From CAYNZV01 sp965217095 (GTDB lineage Bacteria; Latescibacterota; UBA2968; UBA8231), in assembly GCA_965217095.1 (NCBI GenBank), contig OZ244235.1, forward strand, positions 868,001 to 932,000: a stretch of 64,000 nt of DNA, given 5' to 3'. A model generated the notes under the pieces. The model was given only the letters and a program-made list of their open reading frames with translations, searched no databases and was not told the origin of the DNA. Of the stretch, positions 8,627-17,644 are shown piece by piece (within the stretch, counting starts at the first letter, position 1; every line of letters begins with the position of its first letter). Position numbers and translations under genes: made by a program.

Positions 8627-10296
8627 ACAACGGAGCTAACAGCTCGTCTGACCGTCGTCTTGGGGTGTTGACCCGCGGCTCGCTCGTGGAAGGGGTCGAA
8701 ATGAAGCTCGATCCGGCGCGCAACGTGGAAGACCTCAAGGCGGGTAAATTCGTGGTCATCGACGGCGACAAACACGAGTTCTTCAGCATGGTTACAGATA
8801 TGCGCATCGAGGCTGCCAGTGAGGAGGTGTTGCTGCATCCCCCCGCCCGCGAGGATCGCCTCATGCGTCAAGTCCTAAGCGGTACCAGCACCTACAACAT
8901 AGTTTCACTACGGCCGATGCTCATGATGCCGAAATCCGGAACGGGTCTTCTTGAGGAGCCTAGGCCCGTCAAAGCGATTCCGAGCCACTTCTCCAACGTG
9001 TTGGAGGCTCACGAGGAGGACGTAGCCCGCATCTTCGGCCGCGAAGGGGACGGCGAGCAGCGTCATTTCAGTCTGGGAAGCCCTCTAGACATGGACACGC
9101 CCGTGTGTATCGACATGATTCGCTTCGCGGAGCGGAGTAACGGGATCTTCGGCAAGACCGGAACCGGCAAGTCGTTTTTGACGCGCCTGGCACTGTGCGG
9201 ATTGATTCACTACGAGCGCGCCGTCAATTTGATCTTCGATATGCACAACGAGTACGGATTCAAAGCGATGAAGGAGACGGCGGGATCCAATGCCACCTTC
9301 GTGAAAGGGTTGAAGCAGCTATTCGGTCAGCGCGTGGCTATCTTTTCCCTCGACCCCGAATCGACTCGGGCACGAGGAGTGCAGCCCGATTTCGAGGTCT
9401 ACATCTCATACGACCAGATTGCCGTTGAAGACATCGCTCCGTTGCAGGATGAACTAAAGCTGAATCCGACTGCGGTGGAATCGGCATATCTGGTACATGC
9501 CCTTTACAAGGACCGGTGGCTGCGCACGCTCTTGAGTCTCGAAGGTCCCGAGGTCGAGGAGTTCGCCAACGAAATCGGAGCCCATCCTGGATCGCTCGTC
9601 GCTCTGCATCGCAAGCTGAAACGGCTCGAGAGTTTTCCGTTCATGGTATCCAAACTTCGCGACGGCGATGTGGTGGATCGCATCATGGAGTATCTCGATC
9701 GGGGCATCAACGTCGTGCTCGAATTCGGTCAGCAGACCAGCATGCTCTGTTACCTTCTTGTCGCGAACATCATTTCGCGGCGAATTCACGAGATGTACGT
9801 CAAGAAGAGCGAACGGTTCTATGCCACCCAGCGTCCGGAGGATCAACCGAGGCAGTTGATGATCACCATCGAGGAGGCCCACAAGTTCCTCAACAGCTCC
9901 GCCGCCAAGCAGACCATCTTTGGGGTGATTGCTCGAGAGATGCGCAAGTACTACGTTTCACTGTTGATTGTCGACCAGCGTCCGTCGGGCATCGACGACG
10001 AAGTGCTGTCCCAGATTGGCACTCGGATTACCGCGCTGTTGAACGATGAAAAGGATATACAAGCAGTGCTTACCGGAGTGAGCGGAACCGACGGATTGCG
10101 CAGCGTCCTAGCCAGTCTAGACTCCAAGCAGCAGGCCCTGGTGATCGGTCACGCGGTCCCGATGCCGGTGGTCATCAAAACGCGGGAGTACGGCCCCGAA
10201 TTCTATCGCGCCATGGGTGTGGATGACACCAAATCTGCCGTGGTGAAACGCCGCCAGGTCGCCGACGACACCGTGGCGCTCTATGGCGACACCTAG
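8623..10296 (+). CDS. herA: HerA-type hexameric DNA translocase ATPase
   Basis: TTG 8623 overlaps the previous stop as TTGA and has GGGGGAGAG upstream; it gives a 557-residue protein whose N-terminus (RLGVLTRGSLVEGVEMKL) matches the HAS barrel expected of the family. Walker A is GKTGTGKS at residues 177-184, an aspartate of the LIFDMHNEYG strand is residue 206, and the catalytic Walker B ITIEEAHKFL is at about 415. The downstream VDQRPSGIDDEVLSQIGTR is the usual sensor/arginine-finger region. HerA forms a ring on duplex DNA and drives NurA resection; both partners are in this operon. The frame starting much earlier is spurious overlap with the preceding gene. Confidence 0.93.
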   Translation: MNNGANSSSDRRLGVLTRGSLVEGVEMKLDPARNVEDLKAGKFVVIDGDKHEFFSMVTDMRIEAASEEVLLHPPAREDRLMRQVLSGTSTYNIVSLRPMLMMPKSGTGLLEEPRPVKAIPSHFSNVLEAHEEDVARIFGREGDGEQRHFSLGSPLDMDTPVCIDMIRFAERSNGIFGKTGTGKSFLTRLALCGLIHYERAVNLIFDMHNEYGFKAMKETAGSNATFVKGLKQLFGQRVAIFSLDPESTRARGVQPDFEVYISYDQIAVEDIAPLQDELKLNPTAVESAYLVHALYKDRWLRTLLSLEGPEVEEFANEIGAHPGSLVALHRKLKRLESFPFMVSKLRDGDVVDRIMEYLDRGINVVLEFGQQTSMLCYLLVANIISRRIHEMYVKKSERFYATQRPEDQPRQLMITIEEAHKFLNSSAAKQTIFGVIAREMRKYYVSLLIVDQRPSGIDDEVLSQIGTRITALLNDEKDIQAVLTGVSGTDGLRSVLASLDSKQQALVIGHAVPMPVVIKTREYGPEFYRAMGVDDTKSAVVKRRQVADDTVALYGDT

Positions 10297-12767
10297 TGAA
10301 CGCCGCCGGTGAACGCCTCGCCGCGCGCTATTGGAGTTCGGCCCTTACTCTAATACTCCTCCTTGCCCTGTTTCTCCGATGGCCGTTCCCCGAGCCCTCT
10401 TGGACCCACGTGGATGAATGGGTGTTGGTGGTTTTTCCACTCGGGTTTTGGAGCGGCGATCTCAATCCACATTTCTTCAACTACCCAACATTTCATCTCT
10501 ATCTCCTCTCCGCCATCTACTATCTCTATTATCTGCTTGCCGGAGATTCGACGGCGACCCATTTCCTGACCTACCGCTACTTCGTCGACGACGGCGATCT
10601 CGTCGCCATCGCCCGCGGTGTGGGTTCCCTAATGTCGGCAGGCACCGTCGGGGTATGCGCCTTGCTCGCTCGCCGCCTCTATGGTTCGATGGGTGGGCTG
10701 GTCGCTGCGTCATTCGCCGCGGTAATGCTACTGCCCGTTCGCTTCTCTCATTTGGCGATTACCGACAATCCAGCCGTGCTCTGGATCACCCTTGCCTTGC
10801 TCTGGGCCGTACGGATGGTACAGGAGCGCGGCCGTTGGGATGCCGTGGTTGCTGGGGTATTCGTCGGACTTGCCACTGCCACCAAGTTTCCGTCTGTGCT
10901 TATCGCGGTTGCCGTTGTCGTGGCAGCGTTGATGATCAAGCCCACGCTGCGCCAGCGCCACCTTTGGGAAGCCGGCGCAGCGGGCCTGGCGACGACCCTC
11001 CTCGTAACCCCATACGTCTTCCTGGATTGGAGTACGGCCTGGTCGTTTGTCGCCACCATGGGAAAGTTCCACATCTTTGCCAACGATGCATCTCCAGACG
11101 AAGCTTCCCTGCTCTACCACGTGCGCCACAACCTGCGCTATGGGCTGGGCGTTGGTGGCTTGCTGTTTGCAGCTGGCGGCATGCTGTGGCGACTTCGTCG
11201 CCTGCGCCCGGAGGAGATCGTCATCCTATCCGGAGCAGTCCCTTTCCTCATGCTACTTGCCTCGGCCGAGTCGGTATTCATGCGCTACCTGCTTCCGCTG
11301 GTGCCCATGCTGGCCCTGTTTGCCGTCAGGTTCCTGTCGCTCGTCAAGGTGCCCCGATCCGTTCTCGGACTCTCGCTCCTCGCCCTCATCGCCGAACCTG
11401 CGCATGCTTCCCTGCATACCAGATCATTGTTGTCCAGCGACGACACTCGGGAGCGAGCTGTCAGGTGGATAAGCGAGAACGCGTCCCAGCTTAGCTACCT
11501 GGTCAATATCCCCGCGTCGTTCGGAAACCTTCAGGTTCCGGAGCCGGGACGAGTCTACGTCCGTCAGAAACATTTCATCAAGAGTTTCGAGGTGGATGAG
11601 TTGATGGATGCCTTTGCCTGGCTGGGCCAGCAACCGAATCTCGGCCCCATGTTTCTCGCGCTCACCACCGAAGCGGTGGCCGAAGATCTGGCCGTCGACT
11701 GGCAGACAGCCAAGGGAACGGCCCTGGTGTTGAAGTACGAGCACCCAATCCTTCCCCGGCCACCAACCGACTCGGACGTGCGCGCGCGAGCTCTCCACTC
11801 CAGCCGCTGGCTGGCTGAGTTCTCTCCAGGTCGAACCGAAAACGCGCCGTTCGATGCCGTTGATTGGCACTTTGTGCCACTGGGAGACTTCCGCAACGCG
11901 ACCAGTACGGGTCCTGACATCCGGATCGGAGAGATTCCGTTTGGACGAAAGGTTGGAACCATCTACCAGAATCACTTCTTCGCCGCCATCCACGGAATCC
12001 TGAAAGCCAATGATGCGATGCAACAACAGCAATGGGAGCAAGCCATAGAGATCTATGAATCGGTGGACGAGCTGTCAGTGCCCCTGACCGAAGCACTCAG
12101 CATGGATTACCTCTACGACTACTATTTCAATCTTGGATTGGCCCACCATCACCTAGGCCGGTTCGATAAAGCAGTTGCCTACTGGGAGGAGAACGTGCGA
12201 TTGCTGCCGCAGACTGCCAAACCGTACAATAACCTGGCGGCGGCGCATTTTCGCCTGGGAGACGTGGAGCGGGCGGCGGAGGTCTGGGGACAGGCGATTT
12301 CACTCGAGCCCGACTATCCCGAGGCGTATTTCAATCTTGGAAACGCGCTGTTCACTCAGCGGGAGTACGGTCGTGCGGCAGAAGCCTGGAGGCGGGCGAT
12401 ATTACTGAAACCGGACTATGGACAGGCCCATTACGGCCTGGGGAATATCAGCTATCAGCTGGGAGAGTGGGATCGGGCCCTGTCAGCGTACGAGACCGCC
12501 CTTCAGTTCTCTCCGAACGAGGCGAATATCCACTACAATATGGCGCAGGTACATCTGCGTCGCAGCCAATTTACGGCCGCCGCCAAGTCGTTCGAGCGAG
12601 TTGTGAAACTGCTTCCAGACGACGCAGAGGCGCTGTTGGAACTGGGGAAGCTGTACGCGCAACTGGGGAGGCCAAAGGATGCAAGGAAGAGCTTTGAACG
12701 GGTGTTGGCCGTGGCCCCAAAGCATCCCCAGGCGGCAGAGATCCGGAGTGCTCTGGCAGCGCTTTGA
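10296..12767 (+). CDS. GT-C (GT39-like) membrane glycosyltransferase with TPR tail
   Basis: Residues 1-370 hold about ten membrane spans and the GT-C hallmark THVDEW near residue 38, whose acidic pair is the expected catalytic base after the first span; ITDNPAVLW follows later. This architecture is that of PMT/ArnT-type transferases using polyprenyl-phosphate sugars. A soluble linker runs to about residue 560, and residues 565-820 contain at least six TPR units (for example NLAAAHFRLGDVERAAEVW, YPEAYFNLGNALF). GTG 10296 overlaps the herA stop by one base. It is probably a protein or glycan glycosyltransferase at the outer face of the inner membrane; its position after herA is likely coincidental. 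Acceptor unknown. Confidence 0.8.
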   Translation: MNAAGERLAARYWSSALTLILLLALFLRWPFPEPSWTHVDEWVLVVFPLGFWSGDLNPHFFNYPTFHLYLLSAIYYLYYLLAGDSTATHFLTYRYFVDDGDLVAIARGVGSLMSAGTVGVCALLARRLYGSMGGLVAASFAAVMLLPVRFSHLAITDNPAVLWITLALLWAVRMVQERGRWDAVVAGVFVGLATATKFPSVLIAVAVVVAALMIKPTLRQRHLWEAGAAGLATTLLVTPYVFLDWSTAWSFVATMGKFHIFANDASPDEASLLYHVRHNLRYGLGVGGLLFAAGGMLWRLRRLRPEEIVILSGAVPFLMLLASAESVFMRYLLPLVPMLALFAVRFLSLVKVPRSVLGLSLLALIAEPAHASLHTRSLLSSDDTRERAVRWISENASQLSYLVNIPASFGNLQVPEPGRVYVRQKHFIKSFEVDELMDAFAWLGQQPNLGPMFLALTTEAVAEDLAVDWQTAKGTALVLKYEHPILPRPPTDSDVRARALHSSRWLAEFSPGRTENAPFDAVDWHFVPLGDFRNATSTGPDIRIGEIPFGRKVGTIYQNHFFAAIHGILKANDAMQQQQWEQAIEIYESVDELSVPLTEALSMDYLYDYYFNLGLAHHHLGRFDKAVAYWEENVRLLPQTAKPYNNLAAAHFRLGDVERAAEVWGQAISLEPDYPEAYFNLGNALFTQREYGRAAEAWRRAILLKPDYGQAHYGLGNISYQLGEWDRALSAYETALQFSPNEANIHYNMAQVHLRRSQFTAAAKSFERVVKLLPDDAEALLELGKLYAQLGRPKDARKSFERVLAVAPKHPQAAEIRSALAAL

Positions 12768-12779
12768 GCGGGTTCGATA

Positions 12780-13784
12780 CTACAACCCGACGGTTTTATG
12801 ATTGGCACCGGATTTGAGAATGGCCAGGGCAATGCGCAGCGCGGTGATGCCGTCGTTTCCCGTGACCAGCGGTTTCTCGTCGCGCTCGAAACAGCGGACG
12901 ACATGTTTGAGCTGGGTCACAAACATGTCGCTTTTGGCAAAGGTGTAGACGCGGGTCTTGCCATTGGCAGATTGCAGTGTGAACGCCCCTTTGCGATCCG
13001 GATTGAAGTTCCTAGGAGGCTCTGACGCCGTCATGCCGAACTGCAGAGAGCCTTTGGGTCCCACAATGTCGTTCAATCCCGCTGAGCGCGCTCCGAACGG
13101 CAAGCCCCAAGTCCACATGAGCGTATGCTGATCGCCGGAGCGAAAATTGATGACCGCGGACGCCGTATCCGCACCGACACTACTGGCGTCAAATCGCAGC
13201 GAGGAAGCCTGAACGGATTCCGCGGGTCCGAACATCTGAAGGGCGAAATCGTAGTTGTGTACCGCACCGTCCATCAATGGCCCGCCCCCCTTGGTCACAT
13301 CGCGGAACCATGGGTGTTCCGGTCGGCCGTTGGCGACAAATCTCCACATCACCGGTCTACCCACCGCGCCGGAGGCAACGATTTTAATTAATTGGCCCCA
13401 TTCCGTGTCGAAGCGGCGGACAAATCCAACCGTCAGTTGCACTCCCGACCGGGCGCAGGCATCCACCATGCGCTTGGCGTCGCGGATATTGAGGGCGATC
13501 GGTTTTTCGCAAAACACGTGCTTACCGGCCCGCGCGGCAGCAACGACCGGAGCGGCGTGCTGAAAGGTTGGAGTGCAAACCCAAACGGCATCCAGGCGAT
13601 CGAGTTTGAGCAGGTCGCGATAGTCGGTGAAATGCCGCGGTACGCCAAACTCAGCTGCGAAACTGGCGGCGGAGGCAGGTAGAATATCTGCGACCGCCTG
13701 GATCTTTGCGTTTCTTAGTTCGACCATGCGCACGGCATGGTGGCGGGCAATGCCTCCCGCGCCGATAAACCCCACGTTCAACAC
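12780..13784 (-). CDS. Gfo/Idh/MocA-family NAD(P)-dependent oxidoreductase
   Basis: GTG 13784 has AGGAGG seven bases upstream and gives a 334-residue protein starting LNVGFIGAGGIARHH, the Rossmann dinucleotide-binding loop. The catalytic-site motif EKPIAL is at about residues 95-100, and GGGPLMDGAVHNYDFALQMFG near 175 carries the usual substrate-site Asp and His. The family oxidises or epimerises sugars and cyclitols; the substrate cannot be read from the sequence. It converges on the GT-C/TPR gene with only 12 bases between the stops and is a single-gene minus-strand unit. Confidence 0.9.
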   Translation of the reverse strand: MLNVGFIGAGGIARHHAVRMVELRNAKIQAVADILPASAASFAAEFGVPRHFTDYRDLLKLDRLDAVWVCTPTFQHAAPVVAAARAGKHVFCEKPIALNIRDAKRMVDACARSGVQLTVGFVRRFDTEWGQLIKIVASGAVGRPVMWRFVANGRPEHPWFRDVTKGGGPLMDGAVHNYDFALQMFGPAESVQASSLRFDASSVGADTASAVINFRSGDQHTLMWTWGLPFGARSAGLNDIVGPKGSLQFGMTASEPPRNFNPDRKGAFTLQSANGKTRVYTFAKSDMFVTQLKHVVRCFERDEKPLVTGNDGITALRIALAILKSGANHKTVGL

Positions 13785-13853
13785 AGGACAACCTCCTATC
13801 GATGGCCCTGAATATAGATCGCCCACCCCCGCAGCTCAATCGGTTGAGTAGTG

Positions 13854-14630
13854 ATGTACGACTACCTATCTGAGTTTACGACACCCTTCCTGACCCCCTT
13901 CGGTATCTGCTTATTTATCTGGATAACTGGGTTGGGGTTCCACTTCAGCGGTTACCGCTTTTGGGGCAAGTGCTTCACTGTTGGCGGCATTCTCCTGTTG
14001 CTGGCATTCAGCTGTCCCGCTCTGGGAGGGGCGATGCTGGCTACGCTCGAAGACGACTACCCTCTGATCGCGCCGGCCGCGTGTAAAGAAGCGGACGCCG
14101 TCGTTGTTCTAGGAGGTGTGACCGCTCCGCCCGTGCCGCCGCGTGCGACCATCGATGTGGGGCCTGGGTTCGACAGGTTGCTTCACGGACTACGACTGCT
14201 GCGTTTGGGAAAGGCGCCAATTCTCGTGCTCAGCGGTGGAGGGTCGGCCGAACAGGCGGGTATGAAGATCAGCGAAGCGTCGCGCCTCTACCAATTGGCT
14301 CTGGAATACGGGGTAGAACCGACGTCGCTGCTGTTGGAGGAGCGCTCCAACAATACCCATGAAAACGCCCGATTCACGAGCGAGTTGCTCAAGAGCAGGG
14401 GGCTGAGCACGATCCTGCTGGTGACGTCCGCGTCCCATATGCCTCGCGCTGCCGCCGCTTTCGAGAAGCAGGGGCTCAATACGATCGCCGCGCCAACCGA
14501 CCTGCGCGCCATAGACGAGCCGAATCTCATACGGGGTCTCATGCCAGGCGTGACCGGACTGGAGTATTCGACGATCGCGCTCAGGGAGTACTGCGGTCTG
14601 GCGATATACTGGGTTAGGCGTTGGATCTAG
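13854..14630 (+). CDS. YdcF/ElyC-family (DUF218) membrane-anchored protein
   Basis: Two N-terminal spans (residues about 12-35 and 40-62) are followed by a DUF218 domain: ADAVVVLGG at about 80, LVLSGGG near 123, then LEERSNNTHENARF with the conserved Asn-Thr-x-Glu-Asn motif, LLVTSASHMPRA and a C-terminal EYSTIALREYCGLAIYW. ElyC/SanA relatives act in envelope homeostasis, notably polyprenyl carrier metabolism. GTG 13851 is an alternative start one codon earlier. Single gene between divergent oxidoreductase and rnhA. Confidence 0.88.
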   Translation: MYDYLSEFTTPFLTPFGICLFIWITGLGFHFSGYRFWGKCFTVGGILLLLAFSCPALGGAMLATLEDDYPLIAPAACKEADAVVVLGGVTAPPVPPRATIDVGPGFDRLLHGLRLLRLGKAPILVLSGGGSAEQAGMKISEASRLYQLALEYGVEPTSLLLEERSNNTHENARFTSELLKSRGLSTILLVTSASHMPRAAAAFEKQGLNTIAAPTDLRAIDEPNLIRGLMPGVTGLEYSTIALREYCGLAIYWVRRWI

Positions 14631-14636
14631 AGCGAA

Positions 14637-14802
14637 CTAGTGCCCTGTATCGGAAGTAGGCTTGTGAAATGAGGGCGCCGAGTCGCCCGGTCTGCAAGGC
14701 ACGCGATCGAGGCGTATGGTGAATTACGCCGAGTGAGCGTAACGCGGGAGAGCGGGATGAATCGGCGAATTAATACAGGCGTATTTTCGATCCAGGCACT
14801 AG
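14637..14802. mobile_element. MITE-like 166-bp repeat with terminal inverted repeats
   Basis: The left end ctagtgccctgtatcgg and the complement of the right end (ctagtgcctggatcg) match at about 20 of the outer 24 positions with one gap. Both ends carry CTAG, which may be a duplicated four-base target of the type made by IS5-group elements. The interior has no gene. The right end supplies the stop codon of rnhA. Only one copy is present in this window. Confidence 0.6.
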
Positions 14803-15248
14803 AAAGAATCCTCGAGGTGAGGCTGGCCGCCGCGGGCGAATGACTGGGCGATTTCGTCGCAGCGCTCGTTGTCAGGATCTCCGGCGTGCCCGCGCGTGTA
14901 ATCCCAAACCACGTTGGGGCCATTCAACAAATCCAGCTCTTTCCACAAGTCCTGATTCAGCACGGGTTTCTTCGCGGCAGTAACCCACCCCCGCCGCTTC
15001 CAGTTATGTATCCACTCGGTTATTCCCTTGCGCACGTATTCGCTGTCGGTTGTGATGGTTATGGAGTTGGAGTCCGGCACTGCCTTCAAACCCTCAAGGG
15101 CCGCCTGCAGCTCCATTCTATTGTTGGTTGTGTCGGGCACGTGCCCACCCAACTCGCGCACTCGCCCGTCGGCTTTAATCAAACGTGCGGCCCATCCTCC
15201 GGGACCTGGATTGCCCGAACATGCGCCGTCGCTGTAGATCCTCAACAA
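14799..15248 (-). CDS. rnhA: Ribonuclease HI
   Basis: Degrades the RNA strand of RNA-DNA hybrids. The first catalytic Asp is D7 in YSDGACSGNPGPGGWA, followed by E46 in NNRMELQAAL, D68 in TTDSEYV and the RGHAGDPDNERCDEIA motif near 120 that carries the His and final Asp. At 149 residues it has the standard bacterial length. The TTG start has AGGA upstream. The last codon and stop overlap the end of the neighbouring MITE-like element, which may have replaced the original C-terminus by a residue or two without harming the core fold. Confidence 0.95.
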   Translation of the reverse strand: MLRIYSDGACSGNPGPGGWAARLIKADGRVRELGGHVPDTTNNRMELQAALEGLKAVPDSNSITITTDSEYVRKGITEWIHNWKRRGWVTAAKKPVLNQDLWKELDLLNGPNVVWDYTRGHAGDPDNERCDEIAQSFARGGQPHLEDSF

Positions 15249-15422
15249 TTCCTATCTCGCCTCACTCTTGGGGGTCGCGACCGCGACCGAGCAAAGGTAA
15301 GCTCGCCGGATTGAGCGTCAAACCGGGGTGCCCACTTCGACTGCCCGTCGACCTAAGGAGGGAATGATCTTGAGATCGCTATGGTGCGCTCGTATCTTGT
15401 GACGTAGATATTGATTTTCAAC

Positions 15423-15434
15423 CGGTTCGAACCG
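15423..15434. promoter_or_regulatory. Perfect 12-bp palindrome upstream of lpdA
   Basis: CGGTTCGAACCG is fully self-complementary and lies 74 bases before the lpdA start in a 259-base intergenic stretch. It could be an operator; no clear promoter hexamers accompany it. A 12-codon frame after TAAGGAGG near 15355 in the same stretch is too short to judge. Confidence 0.3.
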
Positions 15435-15507
15435 TATCGGCGATGCTTGATCGGTGTCACGAGCTGGAGGACACTTTGCAACACAATCACTCTAGAAGCG
15501 AGGTTCG

Positions 15508-16917
15508 ATGGCAGCTGACATCTCGAGATTCGATGTCGTCATAGTCGGAAGTGGTCCCGGCGGATACACCGCAGCGATTCGAGCGGGACAGTTGGGTTTG
15601 AATGTTGCGCTTGTCGAGCAAGAAAAGAAACTGGGCGGCGTCTGTTTGAATTGGGGTTGCATTCCCACAAAGACTTTGTTGAAGCAGGCTGAGGTTTTCC
15701 AACTGGTGAATCGCGCGGAGGAGTTTGGCATCGAAGTCGGCAAGGTCAGTGCGAACTGGGATAAAATCATCGCGCGCAGCCGCGGCGTAGCGGACGGCCT
15801 GGCAAACGGCGTCACCTTTCTGATGAAGAAGAACAAGGTTCAGGTCTTGTCCGGGAGGGGAAGGATTACTCCGTCGAAGAAGGTGGAGATTTGGAGCGAA
15901 AAAAACGAGCTGACGGAGGTTGTAGAGGCAGCGAATATCATCATTGCCACAGGGAGCAAACCCAAATCCATACCGGGTGTAGAGATAGATGGTTTAACGG
16001 TTCTCAGCAGCAAAGAGAGCATGGTGTTGGAATCCAAACCAAAATCGCTATTGATTGTCGGTGCCGGCGCTATAGGGATCGAATTTGCCTACTTCTACAA
16101 CACCTTCGGCACCGAGGTGACGGTGCTCGAGGCTCTGCCGCAGGTGCTGCCGCGGGAGGATACCGAGGTCGCCGAGCTTCTCGCTCGCAGCCTCGAACAG
16201 CAGGGGATCCGCATCGAGGTGGGCGCCAAGGTCGAGTCGATCAGGGTCGACAAAGGTAGAGCTGAGGTTTCCTTCGTCGGAACTGCCGGGGCTGAGAAAA
16301 AGCAGGTGGAAAAGGTTTTGATGGCCGTTGGTGTCGCAGGTTACACAGAGGGGCTTGGCCTGGAGGCGCTGGGTGTGAGCATGAAGCGCGGCGACGTGCA
16401 GGTAAACGGTCGAATGGAAACAAATGTCGGAGGTGTCTACGCCATCGGCGATGTGATTGGACCGCCACAGCTGGCGCACATGGCTGCCGCTGAGGGTGTC
16501 GCCGCCGCCGAGTTCATCGCCGGCAAAGAGAGACCGGAGATCGACCGATCCTTTATTCCCAGCTGCGTCTACTGCCAACCGCAGGTTGCCAGCGTCGGCC
16601 TTTCGGAAGAGCAGGCGATGGCGGCAGGGCACGAGGTGAAAGTCGGCCACTTCCCGTTTGCGGCCAGCGGTAAGGCCCAGGCCACAGGCGAGGCGGAAGG
16701 ATTGGTCAAGCTGGTGTTCGGTGCCCAGTACGGCGAGGTGCTGGGTGCTTCCATCATCGGGTCGGAGGCGACGGAGCTGGTCGCGGAGATCGGCCTGGCG
16801 GGCCAACTGGAGGCTACCTACGAGGAGATATTAAACACGGTACATGCCCATCCCACCCTATCGGAAGCGGTGATGGAAGCAGCCGGCGAGGCGTACGGAG
16901 AGGCGGTTAACATCTGA
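15508..16917 (+). CDS. lpdA: Dihydrolipoyl dehydrogenase
   Basis: The E3 flavoenzyme reoxidises lipoamide in pyruvate and 2-oxoglutarate dehydrogenase or glycine cleavage complexes. The FAD loop is GSGPGGYTAA (residues 14-23), the redox disulfide is C46/C51 in GGVCLNWGCIPTK, the NAD loop is IVGAGAIGIEFAYF near 180, YAIGDV lies at about 310, and the active-site His-Glu pair is in HAHPTLSEAV near 445. Full family length (469 residues). No other complex subunit is adjacent: the next gene overlaps by one base but encodes a sugar isomerase, so the enzyme must serve complexes encoded elsewhere. Confidence 0.97.
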   Translation: MAADISRFDVVIVGSGPGGYTAAIRAGQLGLNVALVEQEKKLGGVCLNWGCIPTKTLLKQAEVFQLVNRAEEFGIEVGKVSANWDKIIARSRGVADGLANGVTFLMKKNKVQVLSGRGRITPSKKVEIWSEKNELTEVVEAANIIIATGSKPKSIPGVEIDGLTVLSSKESMVLESKPKSLLIVGAGAIGIEFAYFYNTFGTEVTVLEALPQVLPREDTEVAELLARSLEQQGIRIEVGAKVESIRVDKGRAEVSFVGTAGAEKKQVEKVLMAVGVAGYTEGLGLEALGVSMKRGDVQVNGRMETNVGGVYAIGDVIGPPQLAHMAAAEGVAAAEFIAGKERPEIDRSFIPSCVYCQPQVASVGLSEEQAMAAGHEVKVGHFPFAASGKAQATGEAEGLVKLVFGAQYGEVLGASIIGSEATELVAEIGLAGQLEATYEEILNTVHAHPTLSEAVMEAAGEAYGEAVNI

Positions 16918-17477
16918 TGGAGCACCATGTCGAATACCGTGAACAATTGTCGGCTGCCCTCGAGGCATTGGACCTGACAGCGGTGTCGCGGATTCGCGAG
17001 CTTCTATCTCGGGTGCGTGAGGATGGGCGGCAAGTGTTTCTGTGCGGCAACGGAGGCAGCGCCGCCACTGCCAGCCACATGGCCAACGATCTGGGCAAAG
17101 GTGCGAGCTGCGGACAGGACAAGCGCTTCAAGGTGATCGCCTTGACCGACAACCTTTCCTGGATAACTGCGTTGGCCAATGATATCAGCTACGAGGCAAT
17201 CTTCTCCGAGCAACTGAGGAACCAGGGTGGTCCCGAAGACCTGCTGATAGCGATAAGCGGCTCGGGAAACAGCCAGAACGTGCTGAACGCCGTCGCCGCT
17301 GCCCGGGAACTCGATATGAAAACAGTCGGTTTGATTGGCTTCGGCGGCGGCAAGCTGGCCGCCGCGGTAGACTTGCCGCTCGTGGTAGACAGCCACCATA
17401 TGGGCCGCGTAGAGGATCTCCACATGGTTGTGTTGCATATGATTTGTTACCACTTCATGGAAGCGGTACCATCGTAA
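16917..17477 (+). CDS. SIS-domain phosphosugar isomerase, GmhA-like
   Basis: ATG 16917 overlaps the lpdA stop (TGATG). The SIS fold is shown by FLCGNGGSAATASHMANDL (residues 41-59), the central LLIAISGSGNSQNVLNAV with the Ser-rich phosphate loop, and the C-terminal VEDLHMVVLHMICYHFM typical of GmhA/DiaA proteins. GmhA turns sedoheptulose 7-phosphate into D-glycero-D-manno-heptose 7-phosphate for lipopolysaccharide core; DiaA is a DnaA-binding relative. No other heptose genes are nearby, so the exact substrate is open. Confidence 0.85.
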   Translation: MEHHVEYREQLSAALEALDLTAVSRIRELLSRVREDGRQVFLCGNGGSAATASHMANDLGKGASCGQDKRFKVIALTDNLSWITALANDISYEAIFSEQLRNQGGPEDLLIAISGSGNSQNVLNAVAAARELDMKTVGLIGFGGGKLAAAVDLPLVVDSHHMGRVEDLHMVVLHMICYHFMEAVPS

Positions 17478-17644
17478 TCTCACGGGCACTTCCGCACTGA
17501 CAGGACGGTTCCGGCGCGGCGCCCCTTTTCCTCCGCGACCTGCCGTTCGTCCCGATGATCGCAAAGCGAACATCCCGGTCCGCTTGCCGAATTCGGCCAG
17601 GCGGTGATACCTTTGTGAAAAGGCGAAAAAAGGGAGTTCGTGCG

